From positions 3,939-67,938 of the forward strand of contig CAVSRU010000004.1 of the NCBI GenBank assembly GCA_963730535.1: 64,000 nucleotides of DNA. The letters are read 5' to 3'. This DNA is from DASSUW01 sp963730535 (GTDB taxonomy: Bacteria > Actinomycetota > Thermoleophilia > Solirubrobacterales > Solirubrobacteraceae). Below are positions 1 to 7,507 of the stretch, piece by piece. The notes beneath the pieces were generated by a model that was not told where the DNA came from, made no database searches, and saw only the letters and a list, made by a program, of their open reading frames with translations. Numbering within the stretch: the first letter of the stretch is position 1; the number at the start of each line of letters is the position of its first letter. Both the position numbers and the translations under genes were made by a program.

Positions 1-369
1 GGCGGCTACGACCACATCCGCCACGCGACGCTGCTCTCGATGGAGGGCGGGGCGGACTTCGTCAAGACGTCGACCGGCAAGATCGGCAAGGGCGCGACGC
101 CGAGCGCGACGCTCGTGATGCTCGAGGCGGTGCGCGACTACGCCTTCCGCACCGGCCGCGAGGTCGGCATGAAGGCCGCCGGCGGCGTGCGGACCTCCAA
201 GCAGGCGATCCACCAGCTCGTGCTCGTCAAGGAGACGCTCGGGGACGCCTGGCTCACGCCGGACCGCTTCCGCATCGGCGCCTCGTCGCTGCTCAACGAC
301 CTGCTCATGCAGTACGAGCACGGGACCTCCGGCCGCTATCAGCGGCCCGAGGACTTCTCCAAGGAGTGA
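1..369 (+). CDS. deoC: Deoxyribose-phosphate aldolase, C-terminal part (runs in from the left edge)
   Basis: Cytosolic class I aldolase that cleaves 2-deoxyribose-5-phosphate to glyceraldehyde-3-phosphate and acetaldehyde. The frame is open from base 1, so the N-terminal half lies outside the window and 122 residues are visible. DFVKTSTGK carries the Schiff-base lysine and GMKAAGGVRT the second active-site lysine and phosphate-binding segment. Two aldehyde dehydrogenase-family genes follow directly, and the first could oxidise the acetaldehyde released; that link is inference. The stop overlaps an AAGGAG that may serve as ribosome binding site for the next gene. Confidence 0.95.
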   Translation, partial: GGYDHIRHATLLSMEGGADFVKTSTGKIGKGATPSATLVMLEAVRDYAFRTGREVGMKAAGGVRTSKQAIHQLVLVKETLGDAWLTPDRFRIGASSLLNDLLMQYEHGTSGRYQRPEDFSKE

Positions 370-376
370 CCAGACA

Positions 377-1834
377 GTGACCGCCACGCCCACGCGCACC
401 GCGCTCGAGTGGGAGTACTCGCCTGCCCCCGAGGCCACCGACCACATCCGCATCGCGGAGCGCTACGACCTGTTCGTCGGCGGCGCGCACCGGGAGACCG
501 AGGCGTACGAGCCGACGATCAACCCGGCGACCGAGGAGCCGCTGGCGCAGGTCGCGCAGGCGAGCGAGGCCGACGTCGATGCCGCCGTGACCGCCGCGCG
601 CGAGGCGCTCGGTGGCTGGCAGGCCCTCCCCGCGCTCGAGCGCGGCAAGTACGTGTTCCGGATCGCGCGGCTGATCCAGGAGCGCGCTCGCGAGCTGGCG
701 ATCGTCGAGTCGCTCGACGGCGGCAAGCCGATCCGCGAGTCCCGCGACGTCGACATCCCGCTGGCCGCCGCGCACTTCTTCTACTACGCGGGCTGGGCCG
801 ACAAGCTCGGCTACGGGACGGCCGGCCGCGACGTCGAGCCGATGGGCGTCGTCGGCCAGATCGTCCCCTGGAACTTCCCGCTCCTGATGGCGGCGTGGAA
901 GCTCGCCCCAGCGCTCGCCTGTGGCAACACCGCGATCCTCAAGCCGGCCGAGACGACCCCGCTCACCGCCCTCCTGCTGGCCGAGATCATCCAGGAGGCG
1001 GAGCTCCCCGCCGGCGTCGTCAACATCATCCCCGGCGATGGCAAGACGGGCGCCGCGCTCGTGCGCCACCCCGGCATCGACAAGATCGCGTTCACCGGCT
1101 CGACCGACGTCGGCAAGGACATCCAGGCCGCCACCGCGGGCCGCGACGTCGGCCTCACGCTCGAGCTCGGCGGCAAGTCAGCCAACATCGTGTTCGACGA
1201 CGCGGCGATCGACCAGGCGGTCGAGGGCATCGTCAACGGGATCTTCTTCAACCAGGGCCATGTCTGCTGCGCGGGCTCGCGGCTGCTGCTCCAGGAGAGC
1301 GTCGCCGAGGAGGTCGTCGAGAAGCTGTGGCGGCGGATGGGCAAGCTCCGCGTCGGCGACCCGCTCGACAAGAACACCGACGTCGGCGCCATCAACTCCG
1401 CGGCGCAGCTCCAGCGGATCGAGGCGCTGGTCGACGCCGGCGAGCGCGAGGGAGCCACGCGGCGCACGGTCGCCTGCGCGCTGCCCGAGCGCGGCTACTG
1501 GTTCCCGCCCACGCTGTTCACCGGCGTCGCGCCGGTCAACCGGATCGCGGTCGAGGAGATCTTCGGGCCGGTCGTGTCCGTGCTCACCTTCCGCACCCAG
1601 GCCGAGGCGATCGAGAAGGCCAACGCCAGCGCGTACGGGCTGGCCGCCGGGATCTGGACCGACAAGGGGTCGCGGGCGCTGGCCGTGGCTCGCGCGCTGA
1701 AGGCCGGCACGATCTGGCAGAACACGTACAACCAGTTCGACCCGACGTCGCCGTTCGGCGGCTACAAGGAGAGCGGATTCGGCCGCGAGGGCGGCGCCGT
1801 CGGCCTGCGTCCCTACCTGCGGGTCCGCCCATGA
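377..1834 (+). CDS. NAD(P)-dependent aldehyde dehydrogenase
   Basis: Full-length ALDH superfamily enzyme of 485 residues, oxidising an aldehyde to the acid with NAD(P)+. Visible motifs are PWNFPLLM (cofactor fold), FTGSTDVGK, LELGGKS with the general-base glutamate, GHVCCAGSR with the catalytic cysteine, EEIFGPV and the C-terminal PFGGYKESGFGRE. The GTG start at 377 lies 10 nt after an AAGGAG that overlaps the deoC stop. Its stop overlaps the next start (ATGA). The substrate cannot be read from sequence; acetaldehyde from DeoC is an inference from context. Confidence 0.93.
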   Translation: MTATPTRTALEWEYSPAPEATDHIRIAERYDLFVGGAHRETEAYEPTINPATEEPLAQVAQASEADVDAAVTAAREALGGWQALPALERGKYVFRIARLIQERARELAIVESLDGGKPIRESRDVDIPLAAAHFFYYAGWADKLGYGTAGRDVEPMGVVGQIVPWNFPLLMAAWKLAPALACGNTAILKPAETTPLTALLLAEIIQEAELPAGVVNIIPGDGKTGAALVRHPGIDKIAFTGSTDVGKDIQAATAGRDVGLTLELGGKSANIVFDDAAIDQAVEGIVNGIFFNQGHVCCAGSRLLLQESVAEEVVEKLWRRMGKLRVGDPLDKNTDVGAINSAAQLQRIEALVDAGEREGATRRTVACALPERGYWFPPTLFTGVAPVNRIAVEEIFGPVVSVLTFRTQAEAIEKANASAYGLAAGIWTDKGSRALAVARALKAGTIWQNTYNQFDPTSPFGGYKESGFGREGGAVGLRPYLRVRP

Positions 1835-2682
1835 GTCAGCGCCTGCCCGTCGTCAAGACGTACAAGCTCTACGTGGGCGGCGCGTTCGCCCGCAGCGAGT
1901 CCGGCCGCCACGTGGCGGCCACCGACCACGAGGGCAACCGTGTGGCCAACGTGCCGCGGGCCACGCGCAAGGACGTGCGCGACGCGGTGCGCGCCGCCCG
2001 AGGCGCGGTCGCCGGGTGGCAGGGCCGGACGGCCTACAACCGCGGCCAGATCCTCTACCGGTTCGCCGAGGCGCTCGAGTCGCGGGCCGACGAGCTGGCG
2101 AGCGAAACGGCGCGCCTGCGCGGCATCTCGGCACGCGCGGCGCGGACAGAGATCGAGGCGGCGGTCGACCATGCGGTCCACTACGCCGGCTGGACGGACA
2201 AGCTGCACGCGGTGCTCGGGTCCGTCAACCCGGTCGCGGCACCGCACTTCAACTTCACGATGCCGGAGCCGACCGGCATCGTGGGCGTGATCGCGGCGGA
2301 CGAGCCGGACGTGCTCGGCCTCGTCGCCGAGATCCTGCCGCCGCTCGCGGCCGGCAACGTGGTGGTCGCGATCGTCTCCGAGCGCTGGCCGCTGCTCTCC
2401 CTCCATGTCGGCGAGGTCCTCGGCGTGGCCGACGTCCCCGCCGGCGTCGTCAACCTGCTGTCAGGCCTGCGGGCCGAGCTGGTCAAGCCGCTCGCCGGTC
2501 ACCGCGACGTCGACGCGCTGCTCGACACCACGGGCGACCCGGAGGTGGTGCGCCTGGCCGCCGACAGCGTCACCCGCGTGGCGCGCCGCGAGCCCGGCGA
2601 CTACCTCGCGATCGGCGACTCGCTCACGCGGATCGAGCCCTTCGTGGAGCTCAAGACCGCCTGGCATCCCGTCGGGACATAA
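1831..2682 (+). CDS. Half-length aldehyde dehydrogenase-like protein lacking the catalytic cysteine
   Basis: A 283-residue relative of the upstream enzyme, matching only the cofactor-binding half of an ALDH (normal length 480-500). YKLYVGGAFARSESG and TGIVGVIAADEP correspond to the N-terminal and Rossmann parts. No ELGGK-type glutamate motif, no G-x-x-C cysteine motif and no C-terminal FGGYK motif is present. The reading frame is clean and ends at a proper stop before a hairpin. It starts at an ATGA overlap with the previous gene, so the two are translationally coupled. It may be a non-catalytic partner or an eroding duplicate. Confidence 0.8.
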   Translation: MSQRLPVVKTYKLYVGGAFARSESGRHVAATDHEGNRVANVPRATRKDVRDAVRAARGAVAGWQGRTAYNRGQILYRFAEALESRADELASETARLRGISARAARTEIEAAVDHAVHYAGWTDKLHAVLGSVNPVAAPHFNFTMPEPTGIVGVIAADEPDVLGLVAEILPPLAAGNVVVAIVSERWPLLSLHVGEVLGVADVPAGVVNLLSGLRAELVKPLAGHRDVDALLDTTGDPEVVRLAADSVTRVARREPGDYLAIGDSLTRIEPFVELKTAWHPVGT

Positions 2683-2683
2683 G

Positions 2684-2742
2684 AGGGGGCCCCGCCCAAC
2701 CGGCCATTCCGTGTGGAGCGATGTCCGGTTGGGCACCCCCTA
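2684..2742. terminator. Bidirectional hairpin terminator between convergent genes
   Basis: GCCCAACCGG and CCGGTTGGGC form a 10-bp stem, extended outward by AGGGGG/CCCCCT, around a ~20-nt loop. It sits between the stop of the half-length ALDH and the natural stop of the minus-strand phosphoesterase. No T-run follows, which is common for high-GC terminators. Confidence 0.6.
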
Positions 2743-4534
2743 GCGCGGGTCCCGCAGCAGCAGCTCGACGTTGCGGTCGCGGCGGGTGCCGCTCTTCTCG
2801 GCGTCGCCCTCCGAGCCCTCCACCCCCTCGCGCTGTGGATCGTTCCAGGCCAGCGTGCGGGCGAGCGAGGCGAGGCCGCGCGGCGAGAAGGGGTTCGGCG
2901 GCGACCGGGGCGGCGTGGTCGACGACAGTGCCGAACAGCGACAGCGTGCCGTCGCGGTTGTCCATGATGTCGATCAGCCGGCTCTGCTGCGGCCAGTCGA
3001 TGTGCGAGGCGGTGTTGATCTCCCAGAACCCGCCCTGGAAGGTGACGCGATTCGCGTGTGTATGGCCCGCGACGTAGGCGATCACATTGGGCGTGCGGGC
3101 GAACAGCCTACGCACCGTACGGGGGCCCTCGGTGCCGCGGTGCAGGGGCGTCGAGCGCCGCGGGTCGCGGTCGCATCCCGGCTCGTCGGCCGGCTGGCAG
3201 GCGCCGGCCAGCTCGTCGGCGCGCGCGTTGTTCATCGTGCCGAGCGTGTGGTGCCCGAAGGCGACGACGAGCTGGCCGCGGCGGGTCGCGCGCCGCAGCT
3301 CGCCACGCAGCCAGACGTACTGCGGGTGGTCGACGTTGCCGCTGTCGCCGCCGCCCTCGGCCACGGTGTCGAGCGAGACGAAGCGCAGGCCGGGACGCGG
3401 CGACCAGGCGTAGTAGCTGGCCGTCCCGCGCGAGGCGGTGAGCTGGCCGGCCGGCGTATGGCGGAAGCCGTGCCGCCCGCCGACGACCGAGCGGTACTCC
3501 CGCTTGGAGACGATCCGCCGGGCCGGGTCGGGTGCGACGAGGCGGGCGCCACCGAGGAGCTGCGCGATCCGCGACGGGTCGCCGAGCACCGCGAACAGCT
3601 CCTCGTCGGAGGCGCCCTCGAAGTCCGCGGGGTCGAACGTCGCGTTGGGGAAGACCTTCAGGCAGCCGACCGCGATGGCGCGGAACAGGTCGATGCTGGC
3701 CTGAGCGTTGCCCTGGATCAGCCCGTCGTGGTTGCCGCGCGAGATGTACCAGGGAACGTTGAGCCCGGCCGCCGTGAAGCGGGCCTGCGCGCGGTCCATG
3801 AGGCCGGGGTAGCGCGGGAACGCCGCGTACGGGCTGGGAGCCGACGCCGCCGCGTCGGGATCCCAGAAGGACGCCTGGCGGGCCGCGGGCGCATCTGCGT
3901 AGTCGTCGTAGTCCTGCACGCCGGTGTACCGCCGCGCGGCGACGTCCGCGTTGATGGCCGCGACCTGGGCCGGCGTCGCCGGCGAGCAGGCGTTGCCGGG
4001 ACCGATGGCGCGGCCGGAGAACGGATCGATCCGCCCGCCGTCGAGCACGTCGCGGAACCAGCGCGTCTCGTTGAGCTGCTGGTTGTCGGCCAGGTCACCG
4101 GTCGCGATCGCCAGCCGGAGCCGCGCCCGCGTCCCGTTGCCCTGCCGGACCGGGCTGCGCGGGTTGGCGTTGATGCTGCGCACGACCTGGTCGAGCACCT
4201 GGAGCCCCATCGCCTCCTGCGGCCGATGCGCGGACCTGAGCTCCCCGCCCGCCGGATCCACGAAGTCCACCCGCGCGGGCGACATCTCGTCGGCGATCTG
4301 CGGGTCGGTGAGCTGGGCGAAGTTGAGGAGCGACGCGCGCCGTCTGGCACGCCCGGGCACGGGTGTCGCGCCGCCGCCGCGCCGCACCAGGTACCGCTCA
4401 CCCGGCGCCGTGCCGAGCGCCCGGAAGGCGTCGCTGCCGGTGGGCCTGATCGTGCGGTCGAGCGTCGTGTCGGCGGCCGCCGGCGCGGCGAGCAGTAGGG
4501 CGGCCAGTACCGCCAGCGGGGCCTTGCGGGACAT
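2740..4534 (-). CDS. Secreted metallophosphoesterase, TIGR03767-like (frameshift near the C-terminus)
   Basis: Calcineurin-like phosphoesterase with a signal peptide (MSRKAPLAVLAALLLAAPAA). Metal-binding blocks are QLTDPQI, ATGDLADN, SRGNHDG, FGHHTLG and AGHTHANR. Architecture and actinobacterial setting match the TIGR03767 family. As written, the frame passes 2890-2910 and runs to a stop at 2651, giving an Arg/Gly-rich tail that overlaps the neighbouring gene. A one-base shift at that point gives a sensible end (NPFSPRGLASLARTL, then RNVELLLRDPR, stop at 2740), so I take 2740 as the real end. A TAGGAT box lies 6 nt before the ATG. Substrate unknown. Confidence 0.8.
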
Positions 4535-4540
4535 CGCGCG

Positions 4541-4581
4541 ATCCTATCCCCGCGGGAACGTCAACGGCGTACATTGCACCC
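4541..4581. promoter_or_regulatory. Divergent leaderless-type promoters
   Basis: On the minus strand TAGGAT (4546-4541) lies 6 nt before the phosphoesterase ATG. On the plus strand TACATT (4570-4575) lies 6 nt before the accE ATG. Neither gene has a Shine-Dalgarno sequence in this gap, so both look like leaderless transcripts; transcription starts are inferred. Confidence 0.5.
4556..4569 (+). repeat. Solo 14-bp tip of the 253-bp element inverted repeat
   Basis: GAACGTCAACGGCG matches exactly the first 14 bases of the left end of the element at 6641. No other part of that element is present. It abuts the putative accE -10 box. Confidence 0.55.
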
Positions 4582-4764
4582 ATGGTGAACCGCCGCCCAC
4601 GCCTCGAACTCCGCGGCTCGAGCGCGACTCCCGAGGAGGCCGCGGCGGTGATGGCTGCGGTCGAGCAGTTCCTGCGCGACACGGCTCCCCCGCCCGCGCC
4701 GCCGGCCGACGAGCCGAGCCCGTGGGTGCGGGCCGCGCGGCTGGAGGCCGTCGAGCGAATCTAA
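4582..4764 (+). CDS. accE: Acyl-CoA carboxylase epsilon subunit
   Basis: A 60-residue protein matching the small epsilon subunit that stabilises actinobacterial acyl-CoA carboxylase complexes. Family features are LELRGSSATPEEAAAVMAA near the N-terminus, a proline/alanine-rich linker and the C-terminal SPWVRAARLEAV. No carboxyltransferase (beta) gene adjoins it, unlike the usual arrangement; the biotinylated alpha chain is 2.7 kb downstream at 7506. The stop codon lies inside the left arm of a palindrome that precedes the reductase gene. Confidence 0.75.
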   Translation: MVNRRPRLELRGSSATPEEAAAVMAAVEQFLRDTAPPPAPPADEPSPWVRAARLEAVERI

Positions 4765-4798
4765 AAATGCCGATCCCCGATGGGGATTTGGTATTTTT
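4763..4798. promoter_or_regulatory. AT-rich interrupted palindrome before the sulfite/nitrite reductase gene
   Basis: AAAAAT-4 nt-ATCCCC, GAT loop, then GGGGAT-5 nt-ATTTTT. The whole 36 bp is a dyad, conspicuously AT-rich for this genome. It contains the accE stop and ends 5 bp before the reductase ATG at 4804. It could be an operator for a sulfur- or nitrogen-responsive regulator, or a stem with a U-run that ends accE transcripts. I cannot tell which. Confidence 0.5.
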
Positions 4799-4803
4799 GC
4801 CGG

Positions 4804-6615
4804 ATGGAGCCAGCGACCACGAGCGGCCGCGTGGGGTCGATCGAGAACCCGGAGGTCCGCGAGGACGTGCCTGGGCACGTCATCCCGATCCTCGCCCGCG
4901 AGTTCGACGACTTCGACAACGAGGCGGAGAAGTTCCTCTCAGGAGACATCGCCGAGGACCAGTTCATCGGCTTCCGCCTCAAGCAGGGCGTCTACGGCCA
5001 GCGCCAGGCCGCCGTCCAGATGATCCGCGTCAAGCTGCCGTTCGGCGGCGTCACGCCGGAGCAGATGGAGACGTTCGCGGACGTCGTCGAGAAGTACGCG
5101 CCCCTCAACAAGGGGCACATCACGACCCGCCAGAACGTCCAGATCCACCACGTGCCGCTGCGCCACGCGGCCGCGCTGATCCGTGAGATCTCCGACGCCG
5201 GGCTCTCCAGCCGCGAGGGGTGCGGCAACACCGTCCGCAACGTGACCGCCGACCCGTGGGCCGGCGTCTGCCACGACGAGACGTTCGACCCCACGCCCTA
5301 CGCGGGCGCCTACGTGCGCTACTTCGTGCGCCACCCCACCACGCAGCTGATGCCGCGCAAGGTCAAGACCGCGTTCACGGGCTCCGACACCGACCGGGCG
5401 ATCACCGGCATCCACGACGTCGCCTTCATCGCCCGCGAACGCGACGGCGTGAAGGGCTTCGAGATGCGGATCGGCGGCGGCACGTCGATCATGCCGCGCA
5501 TCGCCCCGACGCTGATCGACTTCGTGCGCGCCGACGACGGGGAGTACCTCAAGTACACCGAGGCCGTCCTGCGCATCTTCGACCGCCAGGACTGGCTGCG
5601 CAAGAACCGTGCCCGCGCCCGCATCAAGGTGCTGGTCGACAAGATCGGCATCGAGGAGATGCGCGCGCTCGTCGAGCAGGAGCTCGAGGGCGACTGGGTG
5701 GCCGATCGCGACTTCGAGCCGCAGGCGCGCCTGTTCCTGCACGACGAGGAGACCCACGCGCCGGCGCCGCCGGTCACCGCCGGCTCGCCCAACGGCGACG
5801 GCACCGAGTTCCTGCGGTGGCGGGAGGCCAACGTCGAGCCCCAGCGCCAGGACGGCTACTCCGCCGTCCAGGTCAAGGTCATCCGCGGCGACCTCACGCC
5901 CGAGCAGTTCCGCGGGCTCGCCGCGATCATGCGGGACTTCTCCGGCGGCTACGCCCGCACCACCGTGCACCAGAACCTCGTGCTGCGCTGGGTGCGCGAC
6001 GAGGCGCTGTACGACGTGTGGCGCCGCCTGGACGAGCTCGGGCTCGGCGACGCAGGAGCCGACCAGGTCAACGACGTCGTCTCGTGCCCCGGGACGGACT
6101 CGTGCAAGCTCGGCATCACCAGCTCGATGGGTCTCAACCGCGCCGTGCAGGAGCGCATCGAGGCGATGGAGATCACCGACCCGCTGACCCGCGGCATCCA
6201 CATCAAGATGTCCGGCTGCCCGAACGGCTGCAGCCAGCACCACATCGGCAACATCGGGTTCTACGGCGCCTCGATCAAGGTCGGCGAGCACACCATCCCC
6301 GCCTACGTCGCCCACATCGGCGGCAACTACGAGGGCGGCGACGTGGTGTACGGCGCGCGCCTCAAGGTCCGCCTCCCCGCCAAGCGCGTGCCCGAGGCGG
6401 TCGAGCGGTGGCTGCGCGCCTACGAGGCCGAGCGCGAGGACGGCGAGGTCTTCAACGCCTACGCCACGCGCGTCGGCACCACCCACTTCGAGGACCAGGT
6501 GCGCGACCTCGCGATGCCGGTCGAGTTCGGCCTCGACACGATGAACGAGTTCATCGACTGGAGCCGCAACGTGCCGTTCCAGGTCATCCGCGGCGAAGGC
6601 GAGTGCGCGGTCTGA
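4804..6615 (+). CDS. Ferredoxin-type sulfite/nitrite reductase (siroheme, 4Fe-4S)
   Basis: Cytosolic reductase of 603 residues making the six-electron reduction of sulfite to sulfide or nitrite to ammonium. It has two tandem ferredoxin-like/siroheme half domains. HITTRQNVQIHHV and RTTVHQNLVLRW are the paired substrate/siroheme-binding strips. The cluster ligands are CPGTDSC and SGCPNGC (C-x5-C and C-x3-C). The ATG at 4804 (MEPATTSG) is preferred over an in-frame ATG at 4780 that lies inside the palindrome. No assimilation genes adjoin it, so sulfite versus nitrite is undecided; the sequence type suits an assimilatory sulfite reductase. Confidence 0.92.
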   Translation: MEPATTSGRVGSIENPEVREDVPGHVIPILAREFDDFDNEAEKFLSGDIAEDQFIGFRLKQGVYGQRQAAVQMIRVKLPFGGVTPEQMETFADVVEKYAPLNKGHITTRQNVQIHHVPLRHAAALIREISDAGLSSREGCGNTVRNVTADPWAGVCHDETFDPTPYAGAYVRYFVRHPTTQLMPRKVKTAFTGSDTDRAITGIHDVAFIARERDGVKGFEMRIGGGTSIMPRIAPTLIDFVRADDGEYLKYTEAVLRIFDRQDWLRKNRARARIKVLVDKIGIEEMRALVEQELEGDWVADRDFEPQARLFLHDEETHAPAPPVTAGSPNGDGTEFLRWREANVEPQRQDGYSAVQVKVIRGDLTPEQFRGLAAIMRDFSGGYARTTVHQNLVLRWVRDEALYDVWRRLDELGLGDAGADQVNDVVSCPGTDSCKLGITSSMGLNRAVQERIEAMEITDPLTRGIHIKMSGCPNGCSQHHIGNIGFYGASIKVGEHTIPAYVAHIGGNYEGGDVVYGARLKVRLPAKRVPEAVERWLRAYEAEREDGEVFNAYATRVGTTHFEDQVRDLAMPVEFGLDTMNEFIDWSRNVPFQVIRGEGECAV

Positions 6616-6640
6616 CTCGGGAGGCCGCCGTCGCGCCATC

Positions 6641-6894
6641 GAACGTCAACGGCGCTGGGTAGGGAGAGCGAGGGGGCCGACCGGGCGGTCATAAGCGGAC
6701 AACGTGGCGCCGTTCGGCGGCCGGTTGTCCACTTATGAGCCGCTACGGCTTCTAACCGGACACGTGCCGTCCGCGACTGGGCCTCGTGTCCACTTATGAG
6801 CCGCTACGGCTCCTAACCGGCCACGCGTCCATCGGACGAGGGACCGTTGTCCCCTTTGGCGCCCCACCTCCCTACCCAGCCGCAGTTGACGTTC
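6641..6894. repeat. 253-bp inverted-repeat element, copy A (inverted orientation)
   Basis: Non-coding. The left end starts GAACGTCAAC and reaches GGGTAGGGAG; the right end is its inverted match (CTCCCTACCC to GTTGACGTTC). Inside are two direct copies of CCACTTATGAGCCGCTACGG with flanking bases, each able to form the GAGCCG-TAG-CGGCTC hairpin, plus GGACAAC/GTTGTCC pairs. Reverse-complemented, it aligns end to end with copies B and C. It lies between convergent genes, 25 bp after the reductase stop and 1 bp before the phosphatase stop. Confidence 0.85.
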
Positions 6895-6895
6895 C

Positions 6896-7507
6896 CTAGT
6901 ACAGCCCGGTAGGCAGCCCGCCGTCCGGCAGGGCGCCGTAGACCAGCAGCCGAGCCCGCGAGCCGCTCTCGAAGACCGTGATGCTCGCGTTCGGCGGCGA
7001 GCCGAGGCGCAGGTGATCGGCTCCCGTCACGTGGGAGGCGGCCACGCGGATGCAGCCGCCGTGGGAGACCACGACCCACGGGCCGCCGTCGGCGAGCAGC
7101 TCGTCGACCGCGCCCGCCACCCGCGCGTGGAAGGCGTCCCACGACTCGCCGTCGGGCGCTCGCCGCGGCCCGCCCCGCCAGTTCGTGAGCTCGCCCCCCT
7201 GGGCATCGATCTCGGCGGCGGTGCGCCCCGCCCAGGAGCCGACGTCGATCTCCCGCCAGCGCGGGTCGAAGCGCGCCGGCCGCAGGCCGAGCAGCTCGGC
7301 CGTCTCCCGCGCCCGCGAGAGGTCGCTGCAGATCACCCGCTCGTCGGGAACCCCGTTGAGCGTGGCGGTCAGCGCCCGCGCCTGCTCGCGGCCGCGCTCG
7401 GAGAGCGGAGGGTCGAGCTGCCCCTGCAGGCGCTCCTCGGCGTTCCAGGTCGACTCGCCGTGGCGGACGAGGATCAGGTGGCGGGGGGATAGGATCACCC
7501 GCCCCAT
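6896..7507 (-). CDS. Histidine phosphatase family protein (phosphoglycerate mutase-like)
   Basis: Branch 1 histidine phosphatase of about 203 residues. LILVRHGESTWN carries the phospho-accepting histidine, SDLSRARETAE the conserved arginine region, and VVSHGGCIR the second catalytic histidine. Broad-specificity phosphatase is more likely than glycolytic mutase. The ATG at 7507 overlaps the divergent carboxylase ATG in the tetramer CATG; a GTG at 7498 or ATG at 7531 are alternatives. The stop touches repeat element A. Confidence 0.85.
   Translation of the reverse strand: MGRVILSPRHLILVRHGESTWNAEERLQGQLDPPLSERGREQARALTATLNGVPDERVICSDLSRARETAELLGLRPARFDPRWREIDVGSWAGRTAAEIDAQGGELTNWRGGPRRAPDGESWDAFHARVAGAVDELLADGGPWVVVSHGGCIRVAASHVTGADHLRLGSPPNASITVFESGSRARLLVYGALPDGGLPTGLY
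7490..7495 (+). promoter_or_regulatory. -10 box of the carboxylase alpha gene
   Basis: TAGGAT 10 nt before the ATG at 7506, with no Shine-Dalgarno sequence between. It lies inside the 5' end of the divergent phosphatase gene. Confidence 0.45.

Noticed and set aside
2771..4498. 575-codon plus-strand frame opposite the phosphoesterase
   Set aside because: Shadow of the minus-strand gene, with low-complexity Arg/Val/Gly content.
6635..6900. Target-site duplication flanking the 253-bp elements
   Set aside because: I compared the bases outside all three copies and found no convincing short direct repeats.
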